Source: Phycisphaeraceae bacterium
GTDB taxonomy: Bacteria; Planctomycetota; Phycisphaerae; Phycisphaerales; Phycisphaeraceae
Length of the DNA: 64,000 bases
Reading direction: 5' to 3'
NCBI GenBank assembly: GCA_020851735.1
Contig: JADZCD010000065.1
Span: forward strand, 1 to 64,000
Part shown: piece after piece, positions 17,874 to 26,242 of the stretch
How the letters are laid out: the number at the start of each line of letters is the position of its first letter
How positions within the stretch are numbered: the first letter of the stretch is position 1
Notes under the pieces: model-generated
The model's database searches: none
Told to the model about the DNA's origin: nothing
What the model saw: the letters and a program-made list of their open reading frames with translations, nothing else
Position numbers and translations under genes: made by a program

Positions 17874-18119
17874 TCAGGACTCAAACGAACTCTTCAGGTT
17901 CGCCTGAGCCGTCAGGCCGCGTTGCACGGCGATGAGCAGGTCGTGCACGCTGCAGATGGCTGGCTCGAATTTGCCGCCGGCGCCGTCGGCGCGCATCCGC
18001 TGGGCCTTGGCGATCAGCGGCTGGATTTGCGCCCGCACCGCTTCCCGATCCCGCAACAGCACCTTGCGCAAATCTTCCAGATCTTTCTTGAGTTGATCGA
18101 TCTCTTGTTGGGTAATCAT
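17874..18119 (-). CDS. small conserved-looking protein, unknown function
   Basis: An 81-residue protein, strongly helical and probably coiled-coil in its first half (MITQQEIDQLKKDLEDLRKV...), with no signal peptide and one Cys. Its start codon has a good AGGAAAGG ribosome binding site about 10 bp upstream, and its codon use is like its neighbours, which supports it as a real gene. I recognise no family. It stands alone, convergent with the RAYT gene and divergent from the cyclophilin gene. Confidence 0.55.
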   Translation of the reverse strand: MITQQEIDQLKKDLEDLRKVLLRDREAVRAQIQPLIAKAQRMRADGAGGKFEPAICSVHDLLIAVQRGLTAQANLKSSFES

Positions 18120-18359
18120 GCGGGCCTGCCTTTCCTAGTCTGCCCCCGATTTTTTCCCCCTTTGCCCTTGCTTGGCCGGCCCAATACACGCGGATAACCC
18201 GGCCAAGCAGCATCGCTGGGCGCAATGAGAAACCTCGCGCCCACTGGCAAAAAGTCGGCTCAAAGGACGGGTTGGCACTATTTTTTCGCCCTGGCGGCAT
18301 CCCGTAAGCCCCGCGGGGGGGCTACAATGTCGCTTTCCACTTTTTCCACGGAGTCAGAC

Positions 18360-18854
18360 ATGGCCAAGACCAACCTGCCCCAAGTTCAACTGCAGACCTC
18401 CGAAGGCGACATTCTTGTGGAGCTTTGGCCCGACGTGGCCCCCGGCCATGCGGAGAATTTTCTTAAGCTTTCCCGCCAGGGTTTTTACGACGGGCTGACC
18501 TTTCACCGCATCATTCCGCGTTTTGTGATTCAGGGCGGCTGCCCGCGTGGGGACGGCACGGGCGGGCCGGGCTGGCAGGTTAAGGCGGAGTTCAATGAGC
18601 GCCCGCACGACAAGGGGGTGCTTTCCATGGCCCGGTCGGCGGATCCGGATTCGGCGGGGTCGCAGTTTTTTATCTGCCTGTCCCGCGAGCACTGCCAGCA
18701 CCTGGATCGCCAGTACACGGCCTTCGGCAAGGTGGTCACCGGTCTGGAAGCGGTGGACAAGATCGCAGCCACGCCGCTGGCGGATCCGCGACAGGGCAAT
18801 CCGCGCAAGGCTCCGCGCATTGTCAAGGCCACGGTGGTTGAGGCGCAGGCGTAA
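18360..18854 (+). CDS. peptidyl-prolyl cis-trans isomerase, cyclophilin type
   Basis: Accelerates proline isomerisation during protein folding. The cyclophilin core is clear: GDILVELWPDVAPGHAENFL, then FYDGLTFHRIIPRFVIQGG (active-site F/R and FVIQGG), SMARSADPDSAGSQFFIC and YTAFGKVVTGLEAVDKI. With ATG 18360 (GGAG at 18350-18353) it has 164 residues and no signal peptide, so it is cytoplasmic. An in-frame ATG at 18327 has no ribosome binding site and overlaps a possible -10 box (TACAAT, 18323-18328). It converges on the sigma-factor gene with a shared terminator between them. Confidence 0.9.
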   Translation: MAKTNLPQVQLQTSEGDILVELWPDVAPGHAENFLKLSRQGFYDGLTFHRIIPRFVIQGGCPRGDGTGGPGWQVKAEFNERPHDKGVLSMARSADPDSAGSQFFICLSREHCQHLDRQYTAFGKVVTGLEAVDKIAATPLADPRQGNPRKAPRIVKATVVEAQA

Positions 18855-18887
18855 CGGCGGGGGCGACGACATTTCCATAGGCGCAAA

Positions 18888-18923
18888 AAAACACGGGAGC
18901 CTGGTTGGGAGCTCCCGTGTTTT
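18888..18923. terminator. bidirectional rho-independent terminator
   Basis: Perfect 13-bp stem AAAACACGGGAGC / GCTCCCGTGTTTT with A-run and T-run on its two sides. It serves both the cyclophilin gene (+) and the sigma-factor gene (-). Confidence 0.85.
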
Positions 18924-18951
18924 CTATGGAGAGAATAGGGTGAGAGCTAAG

Positions 18952-19944
18952 TTAGAGGTAGTTGCTTTCGAGCGTCTGGCGGATCTTGTCCAGGGCTTTA
19001 TTCTGGATCTGCCGCACGCGCTCCTTGGTCACGCCGATGATCTGCCCGACCTGTTCTAGGGTCAGCGACCGGGCGGCGTCTTCTTCCGAGCCGATGGCAA
19101 AGCGATGCTGGATCACTTCCTGTTCGATGTCCGACAGATCGGCGCGGTTTTGCTGGAGGATCCGCCGCAGTTCATCGACGCAGCCGAGCTCGTCGTCTTC
19201 GCGTTTGCGGTCGAAGTAGTCGGATTTTTCGAGTTTGGGGTCAAAATCGGTGGGGAACATCTGGCGATACTTGCTGAGCTTCACGCCGCTGCGGCTGAAG
19301 GCCTTGAGAATCGCGCGGCAGGCGTAGGTGGAGAACTTAAAGCCGCGGGCCACGTCGAACTTATCGACCGCCCGCAAGAGGGCCATGTTGCCTTCGCTGA
19401 CCAAGTCGGCGAAATCCACTTCGCTCATCCGCGTGCGCTTGGCCATGGCCAGCACCAGGGCCAGGTTGGTCTGGGCGATCTGTTCGCGATAGCCCTCGGC
19501 CCGACGATGCCAGCTGAGCATTTCGCGGGCGGGATCGGAGCGCACCGAAGCGCTGCCGATCTCGACCTTCAGTTGGCAGACGCGGAAGCGGCAATAGTTG
19601 AATTGCAGGAACAGGGCCCGCTCTTCCACGGCGGTCAGCAGCACCGTGCCGCCCGCGCGGGCTTCGCGGTGATCGGACAGGTTGTCCATCACCGGATGGT
19701 ACCAGCTGGTGTCCGGGCGCTGAATGGCGGGCGCTTCCTCAAAGATCTTCTGCTCAGCGTCCGGCTGATGGAAGCTGGCGTGATCAACGAACTCGTATTT
19801 TTGGGTGAGAATCTGACGCAGCGTGGCCTGATCTTCATCCGACAACTGGGCCACGGAATCCACGAGCGCAACGCGACCCGATCGACGGGCCTTTTCCTGC
19901 TCCAAAGGAGAGTGCCTGTGGTTCAATACATGCAATTGTGTCAT
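18952..19944 (-). CDS. RNA polymerase sigma-70 family factor
   Basis: A 330-residue sigma factor. Region 2 is visible as QTNLALVLAMAKRT...DLVSEGNMALLRAVDKFDVARGFKFSTYACRAI, and region 4 as LTLEQVGQIIGVTKERVRQIQNKALDKIRQ, the helix-turn-helix that binds the -35 box. An N-terminal stretch of about 100 residues (LSDEDQATLRQILTQKYEFVDHASF...) matches no sigma region I know. It has group 2/3 size and is not the housekeeping RpoD, which would be longer. AGGAGG lies only two bases before ATG 19944, an unusually short spacing. The target genes are unknown. Confidence 0.85.
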   Translation of the reverse strand: MTQLHVLNHRHSPLEQEKARRSGRVALVDSVAQLSDEDQATLRQILTQKYEFVDHASFHQPDAEQKIFEEAPAIQRPDTSWYHPVMDNLSDHREARAGGTVLLTAVEERALFLQFNYCRFRVCQLKVEIGSASVRSDPAREMLSWHRRAEGYREQIAQTNLALVLAMAKRTRMSEVDFADLVSEGNMALLRAVDKFDVARGFKFSTYACRAILKAFSRSGVKLSKYRQMFPTDFDPKLEKSDYFDRKREDDELGCVDELRRILQQNRADLSDIEQEVIQHRFAIGSEEDAARSLTLEQVGQIIGVTKERVRQIQNKALDKIRQTLESNYL

Positions 19945-20090
19945 CGCCTCCTACCACCCTTTCCTCTTAAAGAAAAAAACCCAGCCCTACGAATCTTTCT
20001 TCCCCTCTCTCTCCTACGACTCGCGAAACACAAACCGTACAGCTGCAATTGAGCCTGTTTGTTTCCTCCGGTAGTGCGTCCAAATTTCTA

Positions 20091-20105
20091 GTGGTTGATA
20101 ACCAC
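20091..20105. promoter_or_regulatory. palindrome GTGGTTGATAACCAC
   Basis: Perfect 6-bp arms with a 3-bp centre, in the divergent region between the sigma-factor and sod genes; a candidate regulator-binding site. Confidence 0.4.
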
Positions 20106-20232
20106 GTAATACTGTACCGAGAGTGACCGATAAAATTCAAGCGCATTTATAAAGATTCTAAAAAAAAACTAAAATTGCAGTTTTATTGTAATTGATTTAG
20201 CGTCAAATCCAGAATCCTCTCTATTTTGACTC

Positions 20233-20261
20233 TTGACCATACGACCGGCCCGTCCTAGCAT
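20233..20261 (+). promoter_or_regulatory. candidate sigma-70 promoter of sod
   Basis: TTGACC (20233-20238), a 17-bp spacer and TAGCAT (20256-20261), placed about 70 bp before the sod start codon. Confidence 0.4.
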
Positions 20262-20331
20262 CTGCCGTCGCATTTAACGGTGGCGCAAGTCACGTTCCCG
20301 CTTGATATTGGAACTAAACAGGAGACATTCT

Positions 20332-20976
20332 ATGGCTTTTATCCTTCCCGATCTGCCCTACGCTTTTGAGGCTTTGGAGCCCCACATCGATACCCAGACG
20401 ATGCAGATTCACCATGGCAAACACCACAATGCCTACGTGACAAATCTCAATAAAGCCATAGCCGGCAACGCTGGTTTGGAGTCCAAATCGATCGAAGCCT
20501 TGATTTCCGACCTGGCGGCGGTGCCTGAGAACATTCGCGGCGCGGTCCGCAACAATGGCGGAGGGCACTTTAATCACTCGCTGTTCTGGCAACTGCTGGC
20601 CCCGGCGGGCAAGGGCGGAGGCGGCGCGCCGAGCGGCGATTTGGCGAACGCTGTTCAGAATGATTTGGGCGGGTTCGACAAATTCAAGGAGGCTTTAACC
20701 ACTGCGGCCACGACGCGATTCGGGTCCGGCTGGGCGTGGCTGAGCGTTAAGCCTGACGGCAAGCTGTGCGTCTGCTCCTCGCCGAACCAGGACAACCCGC
20801 TGATGAAGGGCGTCTCGGAATGCCCCGGCACGCCGATCCTGGGCCTGGACGTGTGGGAGCACGCGTATTACCTGAAGTACCAGAACCGCCGGCCGGACTA
20901 CATCGCCGCGTTCTGGAACGTGGTGAACTGGAAGAAGGTCGAAGAGAACTTCAAGAACGCCCGCCCGCGGAAGTAG
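20332..20976 (+). CDS. sodA: superoxide dismutase, Mn type
   Basis: Dismutates superoxide to oxygen and peroxide in the cytoplasm. The 214-residue Fe/Mn-SOD has metal ligand His27 ([13 protein letters not shown]), the second histidine in [11 protein letters not shown], and the Asp/His pair in [12 protein letters not shown]. The Gly in [16 protein letters not shown] and the Gln in NQDNPLM are the usual marks of manganese rather than iron enzymes. ATG 20332 has AGGAG at 20320-20324. A cluster of CCCCGGAAG units follows the stop codon. The choice of metal is inferred from residues only. Confidence 0.93.
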   Translation: MAFILPDLPYAFEALEPHIDTQTMQIHHGKHHNAYVTNLNKAIAGNAGLESKSIEALISDLAAVPENIRGAVRNNGGGHFNHSLFWQLLAPAGKGGGGAPSGDLANAVQNDLGGFDKFKEALTTAATTRFGSGWAWLSVKPDGKLCVCSSPNQDNPLMKGVSECPGTPILGLDVWEHAYYLKYQNRRPDYIAAFWNVVNWKKVEENFKNARPRK

Positions 20977-20987
20977 AACTCCCGGGA

Positions 20988-21047
20988 ATAGACCCCCGGA
21001 AATAGACACCCGGAAGTGGCCCCCCCGGAAGTGAGCTTCGGAAGTGA
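20988..21047 (+). repeat. CCCCGGAAG array after sod
   Basis: Five degenerate units (CCCGGGAA, CCCCCGGAA, CCCGGAAGTGG, CCCCGGAAGTG, TTCGGAAGTG) start 12 bp after the sod stop codon. Confidence 0.65.
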
Positions 21048-21209
21048 AACGCCCGCAGGTGCTGGCGCAATCTCCTCTCCCTCTCTGAGGGAGGGGGCAG
21101 GGTGGTGGTGTATCTGTAGCAGCGTTGACCAACTCTGACCATAGAGCCAGATGCCGAACCGCCCGCAGGTGTTGTCTGCGGTCTGGTCTGGTCTGGTGGT
21201 TGACGTGGT

Positions 21210-23267
21210 CTAGGCGGTCTGTTCGGCCAGCTTGAACTGGCTCACCAGGCTCCGCAATTGCTCAGCCTTGTTTGACAGGTGCGCCGCGGCGGCGGCCGCC
21301 TGCTGGGCGCCCTCGGCGGACTGCTTGGACACCGCGTTGATCGACTCCACGTTCTGGATCACCTGTTCACTTGCGGAGCTTTGTTCCTCGGCCGCCTGGG
21401 CGATCGCCTGGATCATGTCCGCCACCTGCCGGGCCTTGCCGACGATCTGCTGGAGGCTCTGGCCCGCCTGGGTAGCCCGTTCCGCGCCGGTCTGCACCTG
21501 GGCTGTGGCGGCGGTCATGCGTTCGACGGCCTGGCTGGTTTCACCCTGGATGGCGGTGATGCTCTGGGCGATTTCTTCCGTGGCCTTGGTGGTGCGGTCG
21601 GCCAGTTTGCGAACCTCGTCGGCCACGACCGCGAAGCCGCGTCCGTGTTCGCCGGCCCGGGCGGCTTCGATGGCGGCATTAAGCGCCAGCAGATTCGTCT
21701 GGTCGGCGATGTCATTGATGACCTCGACGATCTTGCCGATCTGCGCGCTGCGTTTGCCCAGTTCGCCGACGCTGGCGGCGCTGCCGCTGACCGCCTGGTT
21801 GATGGCGGCCATATCCTCGATGGTCTGGCTGACCACCTGGCCGCCCTCGGTCGCCACCTGGCCTGATTCGTCGGCCCTGGCGGCGGCCTGGCTGCTCTGG
21901 TCCGCCACCTGGCGCACGCTCTGGTTCATTTTTTCGATGGCGTCGGAGATCTGATTGACCTGGCTGGTCTGTGCGCGCAGGCCGGCGGCCATTTCTTCGC
22001 TGGAGGCGGCGATCTGCGTCGAAGCGCCGGCCACCTCGCGGCTGGATCTGATGACTTCGGCGATGATGTCGTGGATTTTCTGCACAAACGTGTTAAACCA
22101 CGTGCCCAGTTCACCCAGCTCGTCCTTGGATTGGACCACCACCCGCTTGGTCAGGTCGCCTTCGCCCTGGGCGATGTCGCGGATGCGGGCGACGATGTCG
22201 TGCAGCGGGCGGGTGATCGCCCGCGTGGTCAGCAGGCCCAGGCCGATGGCCAGCACAATGCCCAGCCCCACGGCCACCCCGGCCAACATCTGGGCGCGCT
22301 GCGTCACCGCCAGGCCCGAGTCAACCGTCTGGGCCGCCGTTTGGGCGTGCAGGTCCGCCAACTGCGGCAGGACCTTTTCGACGGGGGGATACAACTGCTG
22401 GTTGACGTTCATCTGCTGTTGCATGGCGTCATAGGCGGCCGCGGCGCGAGCCGCTTCGGCGTCCATGCGATCCAGAATCGCCAGCATCTGCTCGACCGCC
22501 GGCTGGAGTTCCTCGGCGAGCACGGCCTGGGCGGCGGGTATCTTCTCGGCGTGGGCGCCGGGGCCGGTCAGAATCCGGCTGATCTGGGCGCCGCCCTGAT
22601 GGATGCGCTGATGCGGTTGGTCAATGTCCGCAAAGCTTTGGCGCAGCACGGGATTCTCGGTCTTAAAGGCCGCCATCCACTTGCCCAGGCTGCACGCCTG
22701 CGGATCGAGCTGGCCTGCAAACGCCTTGCCCGCCAGGATGGCCTGGTTGAGCTGATTCAGCCACAGGTAATGGGCGGCGCGGACGCGGGCGGTCTCACGT
22801 TCGACCAGGTTCGGCTCGCGGATCTTGATCTGATCGAAAGCCTTGGAAAGCTCGACCGAGCGTTCGATGCCCGCCCGCAGCTTGGGCCAGACTTCGGCGA
22901 TGGTCGCATAGAGTTCGTGTTGCGCGGGCGTGTGCGCGAGGGCTTCGTAGGTTGTCTTGGCTTCATCCAGCCGCTGCCAGGCGTCGTCGATCAGGACGTA
23001 TTGCCGCTGCACGCGTTCGGAGCTGAAGCGTGGAATCATCAGGTTGCGGTCGGCGGCTTTGATGACGTTGAGGTTATCCTTGAAGGTCAGCAAGGATTGG
23101 ACGCCTACCAGGTCGCCGCGGCCGATCTGCTCGACGTGGGCGCCGATCTGACGCATGCCGAAGTAGCCGATGCCGCCCACCGCGGCGGTGATCGCCGCCA
23201 CCAGCAGGAACGAGCCGACGGAGCGCGTGCCGATTTTAAATTGATTGAGTCGGAATCTGCGCAGCAT
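21210..23267 (-). CDS. methyl-accepting chemotaxis protein with CZB-like sensor segment
   Basis: A 685-residue transmembrane chemoreceptor. A first membrane segment (about residues 15-38) is followed by a periplasmic helical sensor, a second membrane segment ([20 protein letters not shown]), a HAMP domain and the cytoplasmic signalling hairpin with the conserved tip ([32 protein letters not shown]). Within the sensor, His166, Cys192 (ACSLGKW), His218 and His222 (DQPHQRIH) match the 3His/1Cys pattern of the zinc-binding CZB domain, unusually in the periplasmic part. The start at 23267 has GAGG 9 bp upstream; an upstream in-frame start at 23354 is less likely. No other che gene is in the window. 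Confidence 0.88.
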   Translation of the reverse strand: MLRRFRLNQFKIGTRSVGSFLLVAAITAAVGGIGYFGMRQIGAHVEQIGRGDLVGVQSLLTFKDNLNVIKAADRNLMIPRFSSERVQRQYVLIDDAWQRLDEAKTTYEALAHTPAQHELYATIAEVWPKLRAGIERSVELSKAFDQIKIREPNLVERETARVRAAHYLWLNQLNQAILAGKAFAGQLDPQACSLGKWMAAFKTENPVLRQSFADIDQPHQRIHQGGAQISRILTGPGAHAEKIPAAQAVLAEELQPAVEQMLAILDRMDAEAARAAAAYDAMQQQMNVNQQLYPPVEKVLPQLADLHAQTAAQTVDSGLAVTQRAQMLAGVAVGLGIVLAIGLGLLTTRAITRPLHDIVARIRDIAQGEGDLTKRVVVQSKDELGELGTWFNTFVQKIHDIIAEVIRSSREVAGASTQIAASSEEMAAGLRAQTSQVNQISDAIEKMNQSVRQVADQSSQAAARADESGQVATEGGQVVSQTIEDMAAINQAVSGSAASVGELGKRSAQIGKIVEVINDIADQTNLLALNAAIEAARAGEHGRGFAVVADEVRKLADRTTKATEEIAQSITAIQGETSQAVERMTAATAQVQTGAERATQAGQSLQQIVGKARQVADMIQAIAQAAEEQSSASEQVIQNVESINAVSKQSAEGAQQAAAAAAHLSNKAEQLRSLVSQFKLAEQTA

Positions 23268-23702
23268 GGTTTGTGGCCTCGTTGAGATGATCGCCGCCCC
23301 GGTGCGGCGGTTGCCCGTTCCACAGGTCAGCCGCCGTCGTTCCAGAAGGATCAACTCCCTGCACGGGAACGAACGGGAGAATAAAAACGGCTAACTGGTT
23401 GTGGTATCGACCTGTGGGCAGGTCAGGTTAAAACCTCAGGGTGCTAATAACTGAAGTTCCATGGGTGTTTGCATGGATATCGCAAATCGCTTTCGAGTCT
23501 GAACGCCGCCCGCCCCGGAACGGAACAGGCCAAGCAAAGGCATAGGCCAAATCATGGGCAACATCGCTTGCGCCCGGGCGCGTGCCCTTTGCCCCTGGCG
23601 TGTCCGTGGGTCATTCCCGCGGCGAGATGTATCATTGACCCTAAGCCCCAACGCTCAACTCCTAACCCTCAATCCCTAGTTCCCAACCCCCAGGATTCTT
23701 CC
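23268..23702. other. divergent intergenic region with CCTAACCC-like tract
   Basis: 435 bp between the chemoreceptor and SGNH hydrolase genes. The 3' part (about 23641-23692) is a pyrimidine-rich run of related units (CTCCTAACCC, TCAATCCCTAG, TTCCCAACCCCCAG), similar to the tract before the permease gene at 35690-35733. No gene and no clear promoter. Confidence 0.4.
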
Positions 23703-24728
23703 ATGGCTTTCCTCTGGCAATCCGACCTGAGCACTGACGAACCGGTCATGTTCATCCAGAAGCCCGGGCAGCTGCCGGTTGCGCGGTTGCTGTTTCCCGC
23801 TACGCAGATTCTTTCGGCCACCGATACGTCCGGCACGCGGCGTTACGAGCTGGGCCGGGATTTTTCGCTTGCGGCTGACGGCTGCACGCTGCAATTAACC
23901 GCAGACTCGCGCGTTCCGGTCACGCGGCAGGATGAGCTTTATCCTTTGCCGGGCGCGCCTAATTCCATCGCTGCCTGCCGCGACAGTGAGCGTCACCTGC
24001 TCTTTTGCGAACTAGAGCTGTTTCCGTCGCGCCAGATTCGCATCACCTATCGCCATAGCGGCTGGGATGGCCCGATACCGTCTGGTCCTACTTCGTATTT
24101 GCCGCGCACGCGTGAGCTTCTCCAGGCCGGCCATGCGCTGCGCCTGGTGATTTTCGGCGACAGCATCTCCACCGGGTGCAATGCCACCGCCTGCGTGGGC
24201 ATTGCCCCGCATCAGCCGGGCTATCCGCAGCTTTTGGCCGGCTATTTGAAGCAGGCGTATCCGGCGGCCCGCATTGAGCTGGCCAATGAATCCGTCGGCG
24301 GGATGTGCGCCCGCTGGGGCGTGCAGAACATCGCCAAGGCGGCGCGCCATTTGCCCGATCTGGCGATCCTGGCCTGGGGTATGAATGATGTCTCGGGCCG
24401 GCGCCCGCCCGGCGAATTTGCCGGCTACCTCAGCCAGCAGATGGCCGCCATCCGGCAAGCGCAGCCCGACTGCGAATTCATCCTGATTTCCAGCATGGTC
24501 GGCAATCCGCAGTGGACGCTGGCGTTTGCCGAGCTGTATCCAGCCTATCGCGACGCCTTACGAGCCCTGCAAGGCCCGGGCGTAGCGGTGGCGGACATGA
24601 CCACGCTTTGGCAATTTCTGCTGACGCGCAAGAGCTACGTCGACCTGACGGGCAACGGTGTGAATCACCCTAATGATTTCGGGCACGTTCTCTACGGGCA
24701 GGTCTTGGCTGCCACGCTGCGGGGTTAG
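23703..24728 (+). CDS. SGNH/GDSL hydrolase
   Basis: An esterase or acetyl-hydrolase of the SGNH fold. Block I is IFGDSISTG with the nucleophile serine, block II the glycine in NESVGG, block III GMNDVSG (GxND), and block V the Asp/His pair in GVNHPNDFGH. A beta-rich N-terminal domain of about 130 residues precedes the hydrolase, as in carbohydrate-esterase-2-like proteins. No signal peptide is evident. ATG 23703 has AGGA at 23692-23695; a longer reading frame upstream crosses the repeat tract. Its stop codon overlaps that of the convergent alkaline phosphatase gene. The substrate is unknown; acetylated carbohydrate is a reasonable guess. Confidence 0.8.
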   Translation: MAFLWQSDLSTDEPVMFIQKPGQLPVARLLFPATQILSATDTSGTRRYELGRDFSLAADGCTLQLTADSRVPVTRQDELYPLPGAPNSIAACRDSERHLLFCELELFPSRQIRITYRHSGWDGPIPSGPTSYLPRTRELLQAGHALRLVIFGDSISTGCNATACVGIAPHQPGYPQLLAGYLKQAYPAARIELANESVGGMCARWGVQNIAKAARHLPDLAILAWGMNDVSGRRPPGEFAGYLSQQMAAIRQAQPDCEFILISSMVGNPQWTLAFAELYPAYRDALRALQGPGVAVADMTTLWQFLLTRKSYVDLTGNGVNHPNDFGHVLYGQVLAATLRG

Positions 24729-25891
24729 CGCCGCTGGCGGCGCAGGGCTGCGGCGACGATCCCCACGCCGAGCATCAGCACGCTGGCGGGCTCCGGGGCC
24801 AGGGCGATGTTGAAGATGTCGGTGTTGTCGATGATGCCCGAGACCATCTGGGCATTGACGCCCCAGGCGTAGACGGGCACTTTGGTGGAGGTATGTTCGG
24901 TGCTGGACCAGCTGACCGTGGGCATCACGTCCTGGCCGAGGTTGGCCAGCACGTGCAGTCCGCCGGTTTCGTGGTCGGCGGTCACCAGGACCAGCGTGTC
25001 CGTTCGCCCGGCTGCCCAATTGAGCACCAGTTGCACGGTGTTGGAGAATTCCACCGTCTCCAACACAGTCTGGGCGATGTTGTTGGCATGGGCGGCGTGG
25101 TCGATCCGGCCGCCTTCGATCATCAGGAAGAATCCTTGCGGATCGTTGTCGAGAATGTCGATGGCGGTAGTGGCCATTTCCGAAAGGTGGGGCAGGGCGC
25201 CTAAGCCGTTGGCTTCGTAGGGCAGGGCGTCATTGCCGAAGATGCCCGTCAGGTAGGTGGTCGTCTGGGTATTGACGGCCTGCAACTGGGTGCGATTGGC
25301 CACGGTGGTGTAGCCGGCTGCCTGGGCCATGGTGTTGGTGATGTAGCCGCCGTCGCCGCCGCCGAGGATCACGTTGACTTTGTTCTGGGTGAGAAAGCCG
25401 TTGGCGATGATGGCCCGCTGGCTGCGGGTCATGGCATGAGCGCCGAACGCGGCCGGGGTGGCGTCGGTGATCTGGGCGGTGCTGACCAGGCCGCTGGATT
25501 TGCCCTGGGCCATGAGGATTTCGAGCATGGTGGTCATGGGGTCGCCCCATTTAAGTCCGCTGCCGGCCGGGGGCGGCTGGGCGGTGCTGATGGCGGCGGC
25601 GATGACCTTGTGGCCCGTGGCCATGGCGGTGGCGGCCGCGGCGGAGTCGGTCGTTCCGCCGCTGACGGTGTTGGTGATGACCTGGCCCTGATAGGGAAGC
25701 TGTTCGAACGACAGCGTGCCTTCCGCGCCGCTGGCGTAGATGCTGGCGGCCTTGACGTGTTCAAAGCCCATGCCGTCGCCGATGAGGATGATCACGTTTT
25801 TCGGCGGCGTGGCCCAGGCGAAACCGGGGTACAGAGCCACCACCAAGGTCAGATGGACCACAGCGACAACGAACTTTCGTCCTGGAAACAT
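24725..25891 (-). CDS. alkaline phosphatase with PEP-CTERM anchor
   Basis: Exported metal-dependent phosphomonoesterase. A signal peptide (VVAVVHLTLVVALYPGFAWA) is followed by NVIILIGDGMG (metal ligand Asp), the nucleophile Ser83 in TTDSAAAATAMATGHK, GGRIDHAAHANN and TADHETGG, all alkaline-phosphatase-family zinc/magnesium motifs. The protein ends in PEPASVLMLGVGIVAAALRRQRR-type PEP-CTERM, so it should be sorted by an exosortase. ATG 25891 has GGAG at a good distance, giving 388 residues; an in-frame ATG at 26044 would spoil the signal peptide. It would release phosphate from organic esters outside the cytoplasm. No pho box was recognised. Confidence 0.9.
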   Translation of the reverse strand: MFPGRKFVVAVVHLTLVVALYPGFAWATPPKNVIILIGDGMGFEHVKAASIYASGAEGTLSFEQLPYQGQVITNTVSGGTTDSAAAATAMATGHKVIAAAISTAQPPPAGSGLKWGDPMTTMLEILMAQGKSSGLVSTAQITDATPAAFGAHAMTRSQRAIIANGFLTQNKVNVILGGGDGGYITNTMAQAAGYTTVANRTQLQAVNTQTTTYLTGIFGNDALPYEANGLGALPHLSEMATTAIDILDNDPQGFFLMIEGGRIDHAAHANNIAQTVLETVEFSNTVQLVLNWAAGRTDTLVLVTADHETGGLHVLANLGQDVMPTVSWSSTEHTSTKVPVYAWGVNAQMVSGIIDNTDIFNIALAPEPASVLMLGVGIVAAALRRQRR

Positions 25892-26242
25892 CTCCCGCTC
25901 CTTCCAGACGCTCGCGTTTGTGCCCGCCGCCACAGAAAGCGTGCTGCAAAAAAAAATGAGGTTTTTAACGAAAATCTCGCTAAATATTAACAGACCATGG
26001 ACACTTTTATGCGGCGAAATGATGAATTTTTTAGAAATTCGCAAAAGCTGGAATACAGCTTCTGATTTTATCGGCCCCTGGGCGTACCTTCCCCCGGGCT
26101 GGCGTCTTTGGATACCATAGAGCCAATTGTCGGCGTAAGCCTGTGAACCACGGGGCTTTGGGTTGCGTAGGAACAGGCTGCCGGCGGTGTCTTTCCTTCT
26201 GCCCGACAGGATTTAACGCTCTCTGGGAGGTTCCCAACCGTC
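25892..26242. other. divergent leader region, phosphatase / metal ATPase
   Basis: 351 bp. The left third is AT-rich with an A-run near the phosphatase start and probably holds its promoter. The right part (about 26100-26230) is GC-rich and can fold, so it may be a structured 5' leader of the ATPase gene. I could not match it to a known riboswitch. Confidence 0.35.

Larger units (their letters stand above)
19945..20331. other. AT-rich divergent promoter region (sigma factor / sod)
   Basis: 387 bp with a marked drop in GC content. It contains the palindrome GTGGTT-GAT-AACCAC (20091-20105), a poly-A stretch (20157-20167) and the candidate sod promoter at 20233-20261. No gene is seen. Confidence 0.5.

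Noticed and set aside
26090-26242. Metal or cobalamin riboswitch before the PIB ATPase
   Set aside because: The GC-rich leader can fold, but I could not align it with the conserved cores of the NiCo, Mn or cobalamin riboswitches.
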